DNA of 64,000 bases from an uncultured Pseudomonadales bacterium (GTDB lineage Bacteria; Pseudomonadota; Gammaproteobacteria; Pseudomonadales; Azotimanducaceae): NCBI GenBank assembly GCA_938017975.1, contig CALIKQ010000014.1, positions 26,954-90,953 on the forward strand, written 5' to 3'. Below the pieces are notes generated by a model. It did no database searches, was not told the DNA's origin, and saw only the letters and a program-made list of their open reading frames with translations. Shown here piece by piece: positions 45,657 to 57,360 of this stretch. Each line of letters starts with the position of its first letter. Position 1 is the stretch's first letter. The translations under genes were made by a program, and so were the position numbers.

Positions 45657-46244
45657 GTGTCGAAATCTCAGAAAACCTCGGATCTTCGAATTATCGGCGG
45701 TCATTGGCGCGGTCGTAAAGTTTCATTTAATCCAGTCCCTAACCTAAGACCGACTCCCGACCGAGTGAGAGAAACACTATTCAACTGGCTACAAGGAAGA
45801 GTCGCTCAAACCCGTTGCCTCGACCTTTTTGCGGGATCCGGCATTTTGAGCATCGAAGCGCTCTCCAGGGGCGCCCAGCACATTACCCTTCTTGAGCAAG
45901 ACCCATCAACTCACCGCCATCTCAGCCAACAGTTTGCTCGTCTTAGCCTGCCCACGGGCCACTACGCGCTTTTACGCCAAGACGCCTTTGAGTTTATCAA
46001 ACAATCGCCCCAAAACCCTTACGATCTGATTTTTATCGACCCACCATTTGCAACAGATCAATATGAACCCCTGCGCGATCTCATTTTAGAGAATAATTTA
46101 CTGGCGCCGGGTGGGCTGGTGTATGTTGAGGCTCCACAAGCACAAATTTTGGAAAAATTTTCGAATGAGACACTGTCCATGCATCGCCAAAGTCGCGCCG
46201 GTCAAATCTTTTATGGGCTGCTGACTCAATCCTCCGAGGTTTGA
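45657..46244 (+). CDS. rsmD: 16S rRNA (guanine966-N2)-methyltransferase RsmD
   Basis: RsmD methylates G966 of 16S rRNA. The family motifs are LRIIGGHWRGRKVSF, LRPTPDRVRETLFNWL, CLDLFAGSGILSIEALSRGA (SAM-binding) and the catalytic FIDPPFA. The start is GTG 45657 with TAGG before it. It is divergent from ftsY and upstream of coaD, an order also seen in Pseudomonas. Confidence 0.95.
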   Translation: MSKSQKTSDLRIIGGHWRGRKVSFNPVPNLRPTPDRVRETLFNWLQGRVAQTRCLDLFAGSGILSIEALSRGAQHITLLEQDPSTHRHLSQQFARLSLPTGHYALLRQDAFEFIKQSPQNPYDLIFIDPPFATDQYEPLRDLILENNLLAPGGLVYVEAPQAQILEKFSNETLSMHRQSRAGQIFYGLLTQSSEV

Positions 46245-47575
<1,331 letters not shown>

Positions 47576-47688
47576 GTTAAACGAATCCTTCAGAATTTAT
47601 TGCATTCACATCGGACTACCCTGGGTGAAGGGTGTGAGACGAAAGACAATCTGCTACCTTTAGCTTCAACCAGAGTATCTCACAGACC

Positions 47689-49722
47689 ATGGCGGAACAT
47701 TATCTCGGCATCGATACCGGCGGAACCTTTACAGATTTCGTGTATCTTCATCAGGGCAATATCGTTACTTTTAAGACGTTATCCACGCCAGAGGCGCCAG
47801 AACGAGCGATTGTCCAAGGAATATCAGCCTTGGGACTTGATCAGCTATGCAAAGAAGGCGCGCTGTCAATCGTCCATGGAACCACTGTTGCGACCAACGC
47901 TGCCCTCGAATCACGAGGCGTTAAAACCGCTTATATCACCAACGAGGGACTCGCAGACGTTCTCGCCATCGGTCGACAGAATAGAAGCAAGCTCTTTGAC
48001 CTTTCGCCCAAAAAAGCGACGCTCTCTCTGAGACCTGAAGCCACTTTCGAAGTGCCTGCTCGACGAGGCCCGAAAGGTGAAATCCGAAAGCCGCTCTTAG
48101 AACCAGATCTTCGAGCACTCATCGCGGCTGTTGACGCTTATCATCCGACGGCGGTCGCAATCAACTTGCTCTACTCATTTTTATCACCCGATGATGAAAA
48201 CAAGATCAGCGATTGCCTTGGCCCGTCCTACTTCGTCAGTCGATCGTCTGAGGTACTGCCTGAAATGGGAGAGTACGAACGCGGCGTAGCGACCTACCTG
48301 AATGCGTCCCTCGGGCCATTGATTGAGCAATACCTCATACAACTGGCTGAGCACACCGCCCCCAGCTCGCTCGCGGTCATGCAATCGTCGGGGGTGACAT
48401 TGGATGCCGAGCAGGCTGCTTCGCAGGCGATCAGGCTCTTGCTGTCGGGACCAGCAGGGGGAATTATCGGCGCGCAAACCCTCCTTAATCGAAGTCAATT
48501 AATGACTTTCGACATGGGTGGCACGTCAACAGATGTCGGTCTCATCGATGGCGAACTTACGATCGCAACGTCTATGAAAATCAATGATATTCCCATTGCA
48601 ATTCCTGCCATCGACATTAAAACCATTGGCGCTGGCGGTGGCAGCATCGCTTTCATCGATGACGGCGGTCTCTTGCAGGTGGGTCCCGATTCTGCAGGCG
48701 CAAACCCGGGACCAGCCTGCTACGATCTAGGCGGTTCAAAGGCGACAGTAACCGACGCCAATGTATTGCTTGGACGACTGCCTATCCATCGTCCTCTCGC
48801 CGGTGGCTTGAGGCTTTCACATACCGCAGCAGCAAAGTCTGTCGGGGCTTTGGCAGAACAGCTCGGTCTCAGCCTTCTAGACACGGCCCTCGGCATTGTT
48901 CGTTTGGCCAATGAAAAAATGACCGAAGCCCTGCGGTTGATCTCTGTTCAAAAGGGTATCGATCCCAAAGGGTTTGCCCTGTGTTGCTTTGGAGGCGCCG
49001 GCGGCCTTCATCTTTGTGATCTAGCCGATAATCTCGAAATCGAACGCGCCATTGTACCCTCTGAGGCTGGCGTTTTTTCTGCGCTCGGTATGCTCGCAGC
49101 AAGGCCTGGGCGTGAGCTATCGATGGCATTTGCAGCGGGGACGACTGAGGTCACCCGCACCGAACTGAATCAAGGATTCGAGAGGCTGATTGCGTCCGGC
49201 TCCAGCGCACTCGGGGCAGAAGGCGTCAGGCCGGAGCGAGTGCAAAAAACGTTAGATCTGCGATACCAAGGACAGACCCATGCGCTGGGGGTGACATTTA
49301 AAGGAACTTTGGCGAGTGCTAAGAAAGATTTTGTGTCACTGCACAAAAAACGCTACGGGCATTCGCTGAGTAGTCACATTGAGGTGGTCACGCTCCGAGT
49401 GCGTCTCGAGGCTCAAAGTCTGCTTTCACACAGCTCAGCGATTCCAAAGGGTGCAACAAAGACTGAGGATTTCGCCGCATCTTCCGCCGATGGGATACAA
49501 CCTGGTCTTCGGGAAATCCCGTGGCGAGACAGAGCTAAACTGACATTGGGGGAGTGTTACTCGGGGCCACTCATTGTGAGTGATGAACACACTTCTATCT
49601 GGGTTAAACCTGGATGGACCATTGAAAGCGCATCTTCAGGCATCTTAGAGCTTCGGCGAGCGACCGTTTCGCCGTCGCTTAGCGAATCACCGCACGGGTC
49701 AAATAGTACGGGTTCGGTTTGA
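47689..49722 (+). CDS. Hydantoinase/oxoprolinase family subunit A (HyuA-like)
   Basis: The 677-residue protein has the actin-like ATPase fold of the HyuA family: GIDTGGTFTDFVYL at the N-terminus, VHGTTVATNAALESRG, TFDMGGTSTDVGLIDGEL near residue 273, and CFGGAGGLHLCDLADNL. Members open hydantoin, 5-oxoproline or acetone-like substrates with ATP; the substrate is not readable here. HyuA usually works with a HyuB subunit encoded next to it, but no hyuB lies on either side, so a stand-alone role or a distant partner must be considered. It is convergent with rpmG with only 2 bases between stop codons. Confidence 0.85.
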   Translation: MAEHYLGIDTGGTFTDFVYLHQGNIVTFKTLSTPEAPERAIVQGISALGLDQLCKEGALSIVHGTTVATNAALESRGVKTAYITNEGLADVLAIGRQNRSKLFDLSPKKATLSLRPEATFEVPARRGPKGEIRKPLLEPDLRALIAAVDAYHPTAVAINLLYSFLSPDDENKISDCLGPSYFVSRSSEVLPEMGEYERGVATYLNASLGPLIEQYLIQLAEHTAPSSLAVMQSSGVTLDAEQAASQAIRLLLSGPAGGIIGAQTLLNRSQLMTFDMGGTSTDVGLIDGELTIATSMKINDIPIAIPAIDIKTIGAGGGSIAFIDDGGLLQVGPDSAGANPGPACYDLGGSKATVTDANVLLGRLPIHRPLAGGLRLSHTAAAKSVGALAEQLGLSLLDTALGIVRLANEKMTEALRLISVQKGIDPKGFALCCFGGAGGLHLCDLADNLEIERAIVPSEAGVFSALGMLAARPGRELSMAFAAGTTEVTRTELNQGFERLIASGSSALGAEGVRPERVQKTLDLRYQGQTHALGVTFKGTLASAKKDFVSLHKKRYGHSLSSHIEVVTLRVRLEAQSLLSHSSAIPKGATKTEDFAASSADGIQPGLREIPWRDRAKLTLGECYSGPLIVSDEHTSIWVKPGWTIESASSGILELRRATVSPSLSESPHGSNSTGSV

Positions 49723-49724
49723 GT

Positions 49725-49880
49725 CTATTTAATTTTTGCTTCTTTGTAGATGACATGCTTTCGCACAACTGGATCAAACTTTTTGATTTCCATTTTGTCC
49801 GGCATGTTTTTTTTATTCTTGCTGGTCGTATAGTAGTGCCCTGTTCCAGCTGACGATACCAGTTTAATCTTGTCTCTCAT
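49725..49880 (-). CDS. rpmG: 50S ribosomal protein L33
   Basis: L33 is a small protein of the large ribosomal subunit near the E site. The 51-residue product opens [20 protein letters not shown] and ends with [10 protein letters not shown], the standard cysteine-free form of L33 that does not bind zinc. It follows rpmB (82 bases away) as in E. coli. Confidence 0.96.
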   Translation of the reverse strand: MRDKIKLVSSAGTGHYYTTSKNKKNMPDKMEIKKFDPVVRKHVIYKEAKIK

Positions 49881-49962
49881 GTTGTTTCCTTCGTGATCGG
49901 TCTTCTAACAAATTTTCCATCGAGTCAATGGCTAACCGAGATTCGGCCGCCTGAACTAGAGG

Positions 49963-50199
49963 CTATACCCGCTCACCTCGACTTCTCAAATCTGCAATGA
50001 CCTGTTCAAGGCCCAATTTGTCGATGATACGCATACCTTTTGCTGAAACCCGTAGTTTGATGAAACGCTTCTCACTCGCAAGCCAAAAACGGTGGTCATG
50101 TATATTGGGTAGGAATCGACGGCGATTCTTGTTGTTTGCGTGCGACACATTATTACCTGTCATGGGACGCTTGCCGGTAACTTGGCAGACTCTTGACAT
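49963..50199 (-). CDS. rpmB: 50S ribosomal protein L28
   Basis: L28 is a small protein of the 50S subunit. The 78-residue product opens [20 protein letters not shown] and contains [17 protein letters not shown] and [15 protein letters not shown], the family pattern. It leads the rpmB-rpmG operon on the minus strand. A hairpin in its leader (50244-50261) may be regulatory. The usual radC gene is missing between coaBC and rpmB. Confidence 0.96.
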   Translation of the reverse strand: MSRVCQVTGKRPMTGNNVSHANNKNRRRFLPNIHDHRFWLASEKRFIKLRVSAKGMRIIDKLGLEQVIADLRSRGERV

Positions 50200-50648
50200 A
50201 ATTCCTTCCTCTAAAGCAGACGCTCAGCTTTTCTGTAAATTCAACGACTTGGCTTAGTCGTCCTTAATATCTTCTTGTCTCTTGATCACTTCTCATGAGC
50301 CGTGAGCTCAAAATCGGTGTCTTCCCCTTTTCGGCCAACGGTTTAACGCTGTCCGCCCTCCACGGGCGCGACTTTATATCAGATAAGCAGCTATTTTTCA
50401 AACAACTACGGTGGTTGTATCGTCAATCTACATCCTTTACCAACCGTTTAAGGATTAGACCTTGGCCGTTTCATCTTCACTTGCCAATTTCCCTCGCCAA
50501 AACCATTTCAGAGCTGCTTACCTATATTCTCTGTCATCTAAAAAACGGGCTGCGCTCAAGAAGAGGCAACCACAGTGCCATCATGGTTTAAAGCGGGTAT
50601 TATTGGCCCTCGCGAGCCCTAATTGATGAACGAACGGTCAACAGCGCC
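50200..50648. other. 449-bp divergent intergenic region, rpmB / coaBC
   Basis: This stretch holds no gene that I can support. It must carry the rpmB promoter on the minus strand and the coaBC promoter on the plus strand. On the rpmB side, AGGAAGG before the rpmB start is the likely ribosome site, and an inverted repeat at 50244-50261 (ACGACT / AGTCGT, 6-base loop) lies in the probable rpmB leader. In E. coli and Pseudomonas radC occupies this interval; I see no RadC motif on either strand. Confidence 0.6.
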
Positions 50649-51872
50649 ATGAATACTGCTTTCAATACACTGAACAACCGCAGAGTCCTACTTGGCGTCA
50701 CGGGCGGTATTGCAGCTTATAAATCGGCTGAGTTAACCCGCCGCCTACAAGATCAAGGAGCCGATGTCAGGATTGTTATGACACGCTCGGCAACTGAATT
50801 CATTACGCCCTTAACCATGCAAGCGCTGTCAAGGCACCCTGTCCACCTAGACCTGCTGAATCCGGATACCGAATCGGTCATGGGGCATATCGAGTTGGCA
50901 CGCTGGGCAGACTTAATTCTGATCGCGCCCGCCAGTGCAAATTTTTTAGCGCGATTCGCCAGCGGTCATGGGGACGATCTTCTCACCACAGTCTGTTTGG
51001 CCGCCGAGTGTCCTGTCGCAATTGCTCCGGCGATGAACCAAGCCATGTGGTCGAAACCCGCAACCCAGGACAATCAATCCGTATTGGTTCATCGGGGGGT
51101 CCATCTCCTAGGTCCAGATTCTGGATTGCAAGCTTGCGGCGAAACCGGTGCGGGGCGTTTGCTCGACATCGAGCCATTGATTCAGCGCGTTAGCGCGCTT
51201 TTCGATACGGGTAAACTCCAAGGAAGGACCGTTCTGATCACCGCCGGCCCGACCCGAGAAGCCATTGATCCCGTTAGGTTTATTAGCAATCACAGCTCTG
51301 GCAAGCAAGGTTACGCGCTCGCTGCCGCTGCCGCTGACGCGGGCGCCAATGTGATTTTAATTTCTGGCCCAACCAACCTAACGTCGCCAGAGCGCGTTGA
51401 AATTGTGCCGGTGATCAGTGCTGTGCAGATGCACGAGGCTGTTCAGGCTAGGGTCGCAGATGCCGATGTTTTTATCGGCGTTGCGGCTGTCGCAGACTAT
51501 CGGCCGACCTTAACCCTATCTCAGAAAATCAAAAAAGAGGCCCATGGGAAGCCAACGCTTACCCTTGAGCTGATGGAAAACCCCGATATTATTGCGGAAG
51601 TCGCGGCACGTGACGACAAACCATTTACCGTGGGGTTTGCTGCTGAAACTGAGAACCTCGAGGCATACGCGAGAAAAAAACTGGCGCAAAAAAACTTGGA
51701 CATGATTGTTGCAAATAACGTTTCCAACACCGAAATCGGTTTTAACAGCGATCAAAATGCGATCACGCTCTATGAAAAAAATAGCAGCCTCGATCTCCCT
51801 ATGATGTCAAAACGCGCCCTGTCTGAAAAACTGATTGAGCGCATCGCAGAGCACCTAGGGGCAATCACGTGA
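50649..51872 (+). CDS. coaBC: Bifunctional phosphopantothenoylcysteine decarboxylase/synthetase CoaBC
   Basis: CoaBC carries two steps of CoA synthesis. The CoaC flavin decarboxylase domain (residues 1 to about 180) shows [39 protein letters not shown] and PAMNQAMW. The CoaB synthetase domain (about 190-407) shows [20 protein letters not shown], then [12 protein letters not shown], and [20 protein letters not shown], with the catalytic Lys in KKL. The 407-residue length is standard. dut follows with a 4-base overlap. Confidence 0.96.
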   Translation: MNTAFNTLNNRRVLLGVTGGIAAYKSAELTRRLQDQGADVRIVMTRSATEFITPLTMQALSRHPVHLDLLNPDTESVMGHIELARWADLILIAPASANFLARFASGHGDDLLTTVCLAAECPVAIAPAMNQAMWSKPATQDNQSVLVHRGVHLLGPDSGLQACGETGAGRLLDIEPLIQRVSALFDTGKLQGRTVLITAGPTREAIDPVRFISNHSSGKQGYALAAAAADAGANVILISGPTNLTSPERVEIVPVISAVQMHEAVQARVADADVFIGVAAVADYRPTLTLSQKIKKEAHGKPTLTLELMENPDIIAEVAARDDKPFTVGFAAETENLEAYARKKLAQKNLDMIVANNVSNTEIGFNSDQNAITLYEKNSSLDLPMMSKRALSEKLIERIAEHLGAIT

Positions 51873-52309
51873 ATGTACAAATCAAACGCTTGCGGGAGAC
51901 TGTAGGCGACCCGGCCTACGGAACCAGCGGCTCGGCTGGAATCGATCTCAGGGCCTGCTTGGATGCGCCGTTCACTTTGGCGCCTGGTGCAGCTGAGCTG
52001 ATCCCAACGGGTCTCGCAATTTATCTCGAAGATCCTGGCTATGCCGGAATGATTCTCCCGCGATCAGGACTGGGTCACAAACACGGCATTGTCTTGGGCA
52101 ATCTGGTCGGTTTGATTGACTCGGATTATCAAGGAGAATTAATGATTTCATGCTGGAATCGCAGTGACAGCAGCTTCGAGATCAATCACAACGAACGCAT
52201 TGCACAACTTGTGATCGTGCCAGTGGTTCAAGCCAACTTTGCTTGGGTAAATGACTTTGAGCAGAGCGCACGCGGTGGTCATGGTTTTGGTTCCACTGGT
52301 AAAGCGTAG
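51869..52309 (+). CDS. dut: dUTP diphosphatase (dUTPase)
   Basis: Dut hydrolyses dUTP to dUMP and pyrophosphate, limiting uracil in DNA. All five trimeric dUTPase motifs are visible, including [29 protein letters not shown] with the catalytic Asp, ERIAQLVI, and the C-terminal arm [10 protein letters not shown]. The start is GTG 51869 sharing GTGA with the coaBC stop. argB follows after 33 bases; the usual algC gene of pseudomonads is not between them. Confidence 0.96.
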   Translation: MNVQIKRLRETVGDPAYGTSGSAGIDLRACLDAPFTLAPGAAELIPTGLAIYLEDPGYAGMILPRSGLGHKHGIVLGNLVGLIDSDYQGELMISCWNRSDSSFEINHNERIAQLVIVPVVQANFAWVNDFEQSARGGHGFGSTGKA

Positions 52310-53859
<1,550 letters not shown>

Positions 53860-53860
53860 C

Positions 53861-54514
53861 TCAGCCTGGGTTTACGCCATAGGTTTCGCGATAGTCCAAC
53901 ATCGCTCCAATGTCGATATCGAGCGCGTTACGCTGGGCATATTCAATAATGTCGCTGAATGAGACCAGACTCAAAACCGGAACATTGAAACTTTCCTGAA
54001 CTTCCTGAATGGCACTACGCTGCTCATCCTGACCACATTCTTGTCGATCAATCGCAACGATTACACCTGCCACCTGTGCACCGGCGTCTTCGATCAGACT
54101 TATTGCTTCGCGTATCGCGGTTCCCGCAGTGATCACATCATCAACAATCATTACCCTACCCTTGAGCGGCGCTCCAACCAAAAGCCCGCCTTCGCCATGA
54201 TCTTTGGTTTCTTTTCGAGCATAAGCATAAGGTATCGATCGATTGAAGCCGCGTGCAAGGCTGATCGCAGCAGCAGAAACCAGAGGAATTCCTTTATAAG
54301 GGGGGCCAAACAACACATCAAAACCTGGGTCAGATTGAATCAGTTTTTGGGCATAAAAATCACCTAACCTCGAGAGCGCATCACCACTTTGAAAATGTCC
54401 TGCATTAAAAAAATAGGGGCTCTTGCGTCCAGACTTTAGTTCGAATGACCCGAACTTGAGGACTTCATTCGCCAACGCTAATTGGATAAACCCATCTGCG
54501 TCAAAAGCAGTCAT
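53861..54514 (-). CDS. pyrE: Orotate phosphoribosyltransferase
   Basis: PyrE joins orotate and PRPP to make OMP in pyrimidine synthesis. The PRPP-binding motif RVMIVDDVITAGTAIREA is clear, with LFGPPYKGIPLV and the flexible loop YARKETKDHGEGG. I start at ATG 54514, one base after the rph stop; upstream in-frame extension lies inside rph. The rph-pyrE operon is well known from E. coli, where translation of rph affects pyrE attenuation; I did not find a clear attenuator here because the gap is only one base. It is convergent with slmA. Confidence 0.95.
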   Translation of the reverse strand: MTAFDADGFIQLALANEVLKFGSFELKSGRKSPYFFNAGHFQSGDALSRLGDFYAQKLIQSDPGFDVLFGPPYKGIPLVSAAAISLARGFNRSIPYAYARKETKDHGEGGLLVGAPLKGRVMIVDDVITAGTAIREAISLIEDAGAQVAGVIVAIDRQECGQDEQRSAIQEVQESFNVPVLSLVSFSDIIEYAQRNALDIDIGAMLDYRETYGVNPG

Positions 54515-54515
54515 C

Positions 54516-55235
54516 TTAAGTGCTCGCTCTGCTACGTTTTTGCAGCTCGAGGAGTGTTTTGATCCCGCCGCTTGCCAAGTCGAGCAGTGCATCAAGTTCC
54601 GAACGATCGAAAGGAGCCGCCTCAGCAGTACCTTGAACTTCAATAAATGCGCCTGCCTCGGTCATAACAACATTCATATCCGTATCAGCCGCCGAATCTT
54701 CGATATATTCCAGGTCCAACATAGGCTCACCCTCGACAACACCCACAGACACCGAGGCAACATAGGTCCGTTCAATTTTTTGCTGATTAGGAAGTGCATC
54801 CAGCGCATCAAAAAGCGCCACACAAGCGCCGGTGATTGCGGCTGTACGAGTTCCGCCATCGGCCTGAATCACGTCACAGTCAATCTTGAGCGTATACTCG
54901 CCCATTGTTTCCAAATTGACAGACGCGCGCAGTGCGCGACCGATCAAACGTTGGATTTCTTGCGTGCGCCCTGATTGTTTTCCGCGAGCAGCCTCTCTCC
55001 CCATTCGCTCATGGGTTGAACGCGGCAGCATGCCGTATTCGGCCGTGATCCAACCTTGACCCTTGCCTCTCAGAAAAGGTGGGACTCCCGACTCCAGAGA
55101 CGCCGTGCAAATCACTTGGGTATCTCCAAATGACACCAGCACAGAACCTTCCGCGTGCTTATTGTACTGTCTGATGATGGAAACAGGCCGGAGCGCATCG
55201 TGTTGGCGGTCATTGGATCGAAGAAAAGACGTCAT
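54516..55235 (-). CDS. rph: RNase PH
   Basis: RNase PH is a phosphate-dependent exonuclease that trims tRNA 3' ends. Conserved features are the Arg-rich [41 protein letters not shown] with the RNA-binding Arg residues, [15 protein letters not shown], and the catalytic Asp region [19 protein letters not shown]. The 239-residue length is full, so this gene is not the frameshifted rph known in E. coli K-12 strains. It is divergent from yicC, a conserved arrangement. Confidence 0.96.
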   Translation of the reverse strand: MTSFLRSNDRQHDALRPVSIIRQYNKHAEGSVLVSFGDTQVICTASLESGVPPFLRGKGQGWITAEYGMLPRSTHERMGREAARGKQSGRTQEIQRLIGRALRASVNLETMGEYTLKIDCDVIQADGGTRTAAITGACVALFDALDALPNQQKIERTYVASVSVGVVEGEPMLDLEYIEDSAADTDMNVVMTEAGAFIEVQGTAEAAPFDRSELDALLDLASGGIKTLLELQKRSRAST

Positions 55236-55303
55236 AAAATTCCAAAAGTGAATCGAGTGATCTACGATTATACTTCTTTGAATTCCTTAAGCGAGAATTG
55301 CTG

Positions 55304-56149
55304 ATGAGCATTAGCAGTATGACGGGCTTTGCAAGCACCGAGGATGAGTCTCTGATTTGGGAGATCCGTGCTGTGAATCATCGTTTTCTCGAGTTGAACT
55401 TTCGCCTGCCCGAGGCTTGTCGTCATTTAGAGCCGATGCTCAGGACCGCCGCCAAAGCCCACCTTGCTAGGGGAAAGGTTGACTGTACCCTGCGTCACAG
55501 CAATGCCGCAGAGACTAAGCTCGACATCAACGAGCACATGATCGAACAAATCAAAGCGGGCGTCGAAGTAATCGATCACTTAGTTCACGAGAAAACCAAG
55601 ATCTCAGGTCTTGAGCTCTTAAAGTGGCCAGGCGTGCTGATCAATGCAGCAACTGCGCTAGATGAAACCGCCGTTATGAACGGGTTTGACATCGCTCTAA
55701 GCCGGTTTAAAGCGAACCGAGCAAGAGAAGGCGCAGCGACGGCAGAGAGTATTTCAGAGCGCCTTGATCTGATCACAACCATCATGACTGGCGTTAAACT
55801 TGAAATTCCTTTAATCATTAAAGCCGCCGAAGACAGGCTAATATCAAGATTTGAGGATCTCAATCTCAACCTCGACTCCGAACGCTTGCACCAGGAAATT
55901 GTTCTGCTGACCAGCAAAGCCGATGTGGCTGAGGAAATCGATCGCATCGACGCACACATTCGTGAAGTCAGACGATGCTTACAGGCGCAGGGCCCTGTGG
56001 GCCGTCGTCTGGATTTTCTCATGCAAGAGCTCAATCGGGAGGCCAATACACTCGCATCGAAAGCAATCTCGGCCGAATCCACTTTCTCGGCCGTTGAATT
56101 GAAAGTTGCCATTGAGCAAATGCGCGAGCAAATACAAAATCTGGAGTGA
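55304..56149 (+). CDS. yicC: YicC family endoribonuclease
   Basis: The protein has the YicC N-terminus (SISSMTGFASTE, IRAVNHRFLELNFRLPEACR) and the C-terminal DUF1732 region (IDRIDAHIREVRRC, GRRLDFLMQELNREANTLASK). YicC-family proteins are endoribonucleases linked to small-RNA turnover in E. coli; details here are inferred. The start ATG 55304 gives the conserved opening; a TTG two codons upstream is possible. It is upstream of gmk, as in Pseudomonas. Confidence 0.93.
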   Translation: MSISSMTGFASTEDESLIWEIRAVNHRFLELNFRLPEACRHLEPMLRTAAKAHLARGKVDCTLRHSNAAETKLDINEHMIEQIKAGVEVIDHLVHEKTKISGLELLKWPGVLINAATALDETAVMNGFDIALSRFKANRAREGAATAESISERLDLITTIMTGVKLEIPLIIKAAEDRLISRFEDLNLNLDSERLHQEIVLLTSKADVAEEIDRIDAHIREVRRCLQAQGPVGRRLDFLMQELNREANTLASKAISAESTFSAVELKVAIEQMREQIQNLE

Positions 56150-56241
56150 CCCTCACCGCAGCGACTCGGACAATTGCAAGCTCGCTGCGCATCTTTTAGT
56201 ATCTCCGCCTCTTTCATCACGTGTTCTTAGCAGGGCTTCTG

Positions 56242-56892
56242 ATGGGTTCAAAGCAATCTTCACAACGCGGCAACGTCTTCGTAATCGCAGCTGCCTCGGG
56301 TACGGGTAAAACGAGCTTGGTCAGTGCGCTTTTGTCCGAGCATGCAGACGCAGCTGTCAGTATTTCGCACACCACCAGAGCGAAAAGAGCCAACGAGACC
56401 GATGGAGAAAACTACTTTTTTGTTGACCGCTCTGAATTTCTAACGCTGGTCGATCAGGGGCAATTTATTGAGCATGCCGAGGTTTTCGGCAATCTATACG
56501 GCACTACCGTGCAAGAGATGGAGCGCATCACGACCGCCGGGCAGCAGATGATTCTAGAAATCGACTGGCAGGGTGCGCTACAAGTCAAAGAAAAAATGCC
56601 AGAAGCACACCTGGTCTTCATCCTACCACCCTCGCTGAACACGCTGCGAGAGCGATTAATCCATCGAGGACAAGATGACGCTGAAACCGTTGCGCGACGA
56701 CATGCCGGTGCGCTCACCGAGATCGCACAATGCATCCACTTCGATTATCTCCTGATCAATGACGATTTTAATGAAGCATTGGCCGATCTAAAAATGATCG
56801 TTTTCGACAACCCAGCAGACTATACCTTGGCAAGACAATCCGAGCGCCACAAGACGCTAATCGATCAGTTAACTGCTTCTATGCCTCAATAA
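56242..56892 (+). CDS. gmk: Guanylate kinase
   Basis: Gmk phosphorylates GMP to GDP. The P-loop AASGTGKTSLVSALL (residues about 15-29), the GMP-binding SISHTTRAKRANETDGENYF, and ILEIDWQGALQVKEKMP are typical. I choose ATG 56242, with GCAGGG upstream; GTG 56221 is in frame and would add seven residues. It leads toward rpoZ, which has its own promoter candidate. Its product GDP feeds pathways linked to SpoT, encoded two genes downstream. Confidence 0.95.
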   Translation: MGSKQSSQRGNVFVIAAASGTGKTSLVSALLSEHADAAVSISHTTRAKRANETDGENYFFVDRSEFLTLVDQGQFIEHAEVFGNLYGTTVQEMERITTAGQQMILEIDWQGALQVKEKMPEAHLVFILPPSLNTLRERLIHRGQDDAETVARRHAGALTEIAQCIHFDYLLINDDFNEALADLKMIVFDNPADYTLARQSERHKTLIDQLTASMPQ

Positions 56893-56900
56893 GCTGCATA

Positions 56901-56929
56901 TTGCGAGACGTACTTTTTACCGCTAGAAT
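56901..56929 (+). promoter_or_regulatory. Putative rpoZ promoter
   Basis: TTGCGA (56901-56906) and TAGAAT (56924-56929) are separated by exactly 17 bases. The start of transcription would be near 56936, about 50 bases before rpoZ. It is a good sigma-70-like match and lies directly after the gmk stop. Confidence 0.6.
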
Positions 56930-56985
56930 GCGCCTCCTGTAACGAAAGACGTCGACCTCCCTCGACCCCTATCAAGGAGCGCCCT

Positions 56986-57264
56986 ATGGCACGAGTCACC
57001 GTAGAAGATTGTTTGGAAAACGTCGATAACCGCTTTGAACTCGTTATGGTTGCCAGCAAGCGCGCACGACAGATTGCCACAGAAGGCAAAGATCCCTTGG
57101 TTGCAATAGAGAATGACAAGCCAACAGTCCTTGCGCTCAGAGAAATAGCCGAAGGTCTAGTCGGGCCAGAAATTCTGACCGAGAAACCAAAGGAAGACTT
57201 CGAGCCCATGTCGATGGAGCTGCTTGCCGAGACCTTCGATAGAGCACCCGACCCGGAATTCTAA
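56986..57264 (+). CDS. rpoZ: RNA polymerase omega subunit
   Basis: Omega helps assemble RNA polymerase and forms part of a ppGpp-binding site with beta-prime. The 92-residue protein opens [20 protein letters not shown] and contains [14 protein letters not shown] and [13 protein letters not shown], the family core. It lies between gmk and spoT, the classical order. A weak terminator-like hairpin follows it, and a distinct promoter candidate precedes spoT, so spoT may be separated from it here. Confidence 0.96.
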   Translation: MARVTVEDCLENVDNRFELVMVASKRARQIATEGKDPLVAIENDKPTVLALREIAEGLVGPEILTEKPKEDFEPMSMELLAETFDRAPDPEF

Positions 57265-57270
57265 GCCGCT

Positions 57271-57294
57271 GACCTTTCCGTCGGTCGTTTTTTT
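57271..57294 (+). terminator. Weak intrinsic terminator after rpoZ
   Basis: A short GACC / GGTC stem (57271-57274 with 57283-57286) is followed by seven T residues from 57288. The stem is only 4-5 bp, so termination would be partial. Confidence 0.35.
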
Positions 57295-57345
57295 CCAATT
57301 TTTCTCGTCTAAATCTGAAGACTACCTTCAATTTATATAAATCGT

Positions 57346-57354
57346 TGGTATAGT
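57346..57354 (+). promoter_or_regulatory. Extended -10 promoter directly before spoT
   Basis: TGGTATAGT (57346-57354) is an extended -10 (TG-N-TATAGT). Its position puts the start of transcription at or within one or two bases of the spoT ATG (57361). No ribosome-binding site is present between them, so the transcript would be leaderless or nearly so. The -35 region is weak, which extended -10 promoters tolerate. Confidence 0.5.
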
Positions 57355-57360
57355 CTTCTG

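Noticed and set aside
47779..47787. DnaA-box-like TTATCCACG inside hyuA
   Set aside because: It is a single site within a coding region, with no cluster of boxes, AT-rich unwinding region or dnaA-dnaN neighbours, so it is not an origin.
47600..48031. 143-codon ORF overlapping the start of hyuA in another frame
   Set aside because: It overlaps the conserved HyuA N-terminus and has low-complexity Ser/Arg-rich content typical of a shadow frame.
50295..50591. A 98-codon plus-strand ORF in the rpmB-coaBC gap
   Set aside because: No family resemblance, no ribosome-binding site before its ATG, and an odd Phe/Leu/Arg-rich composition. It lies where promoters for both flanking operons are expected, so I treat it as chance.
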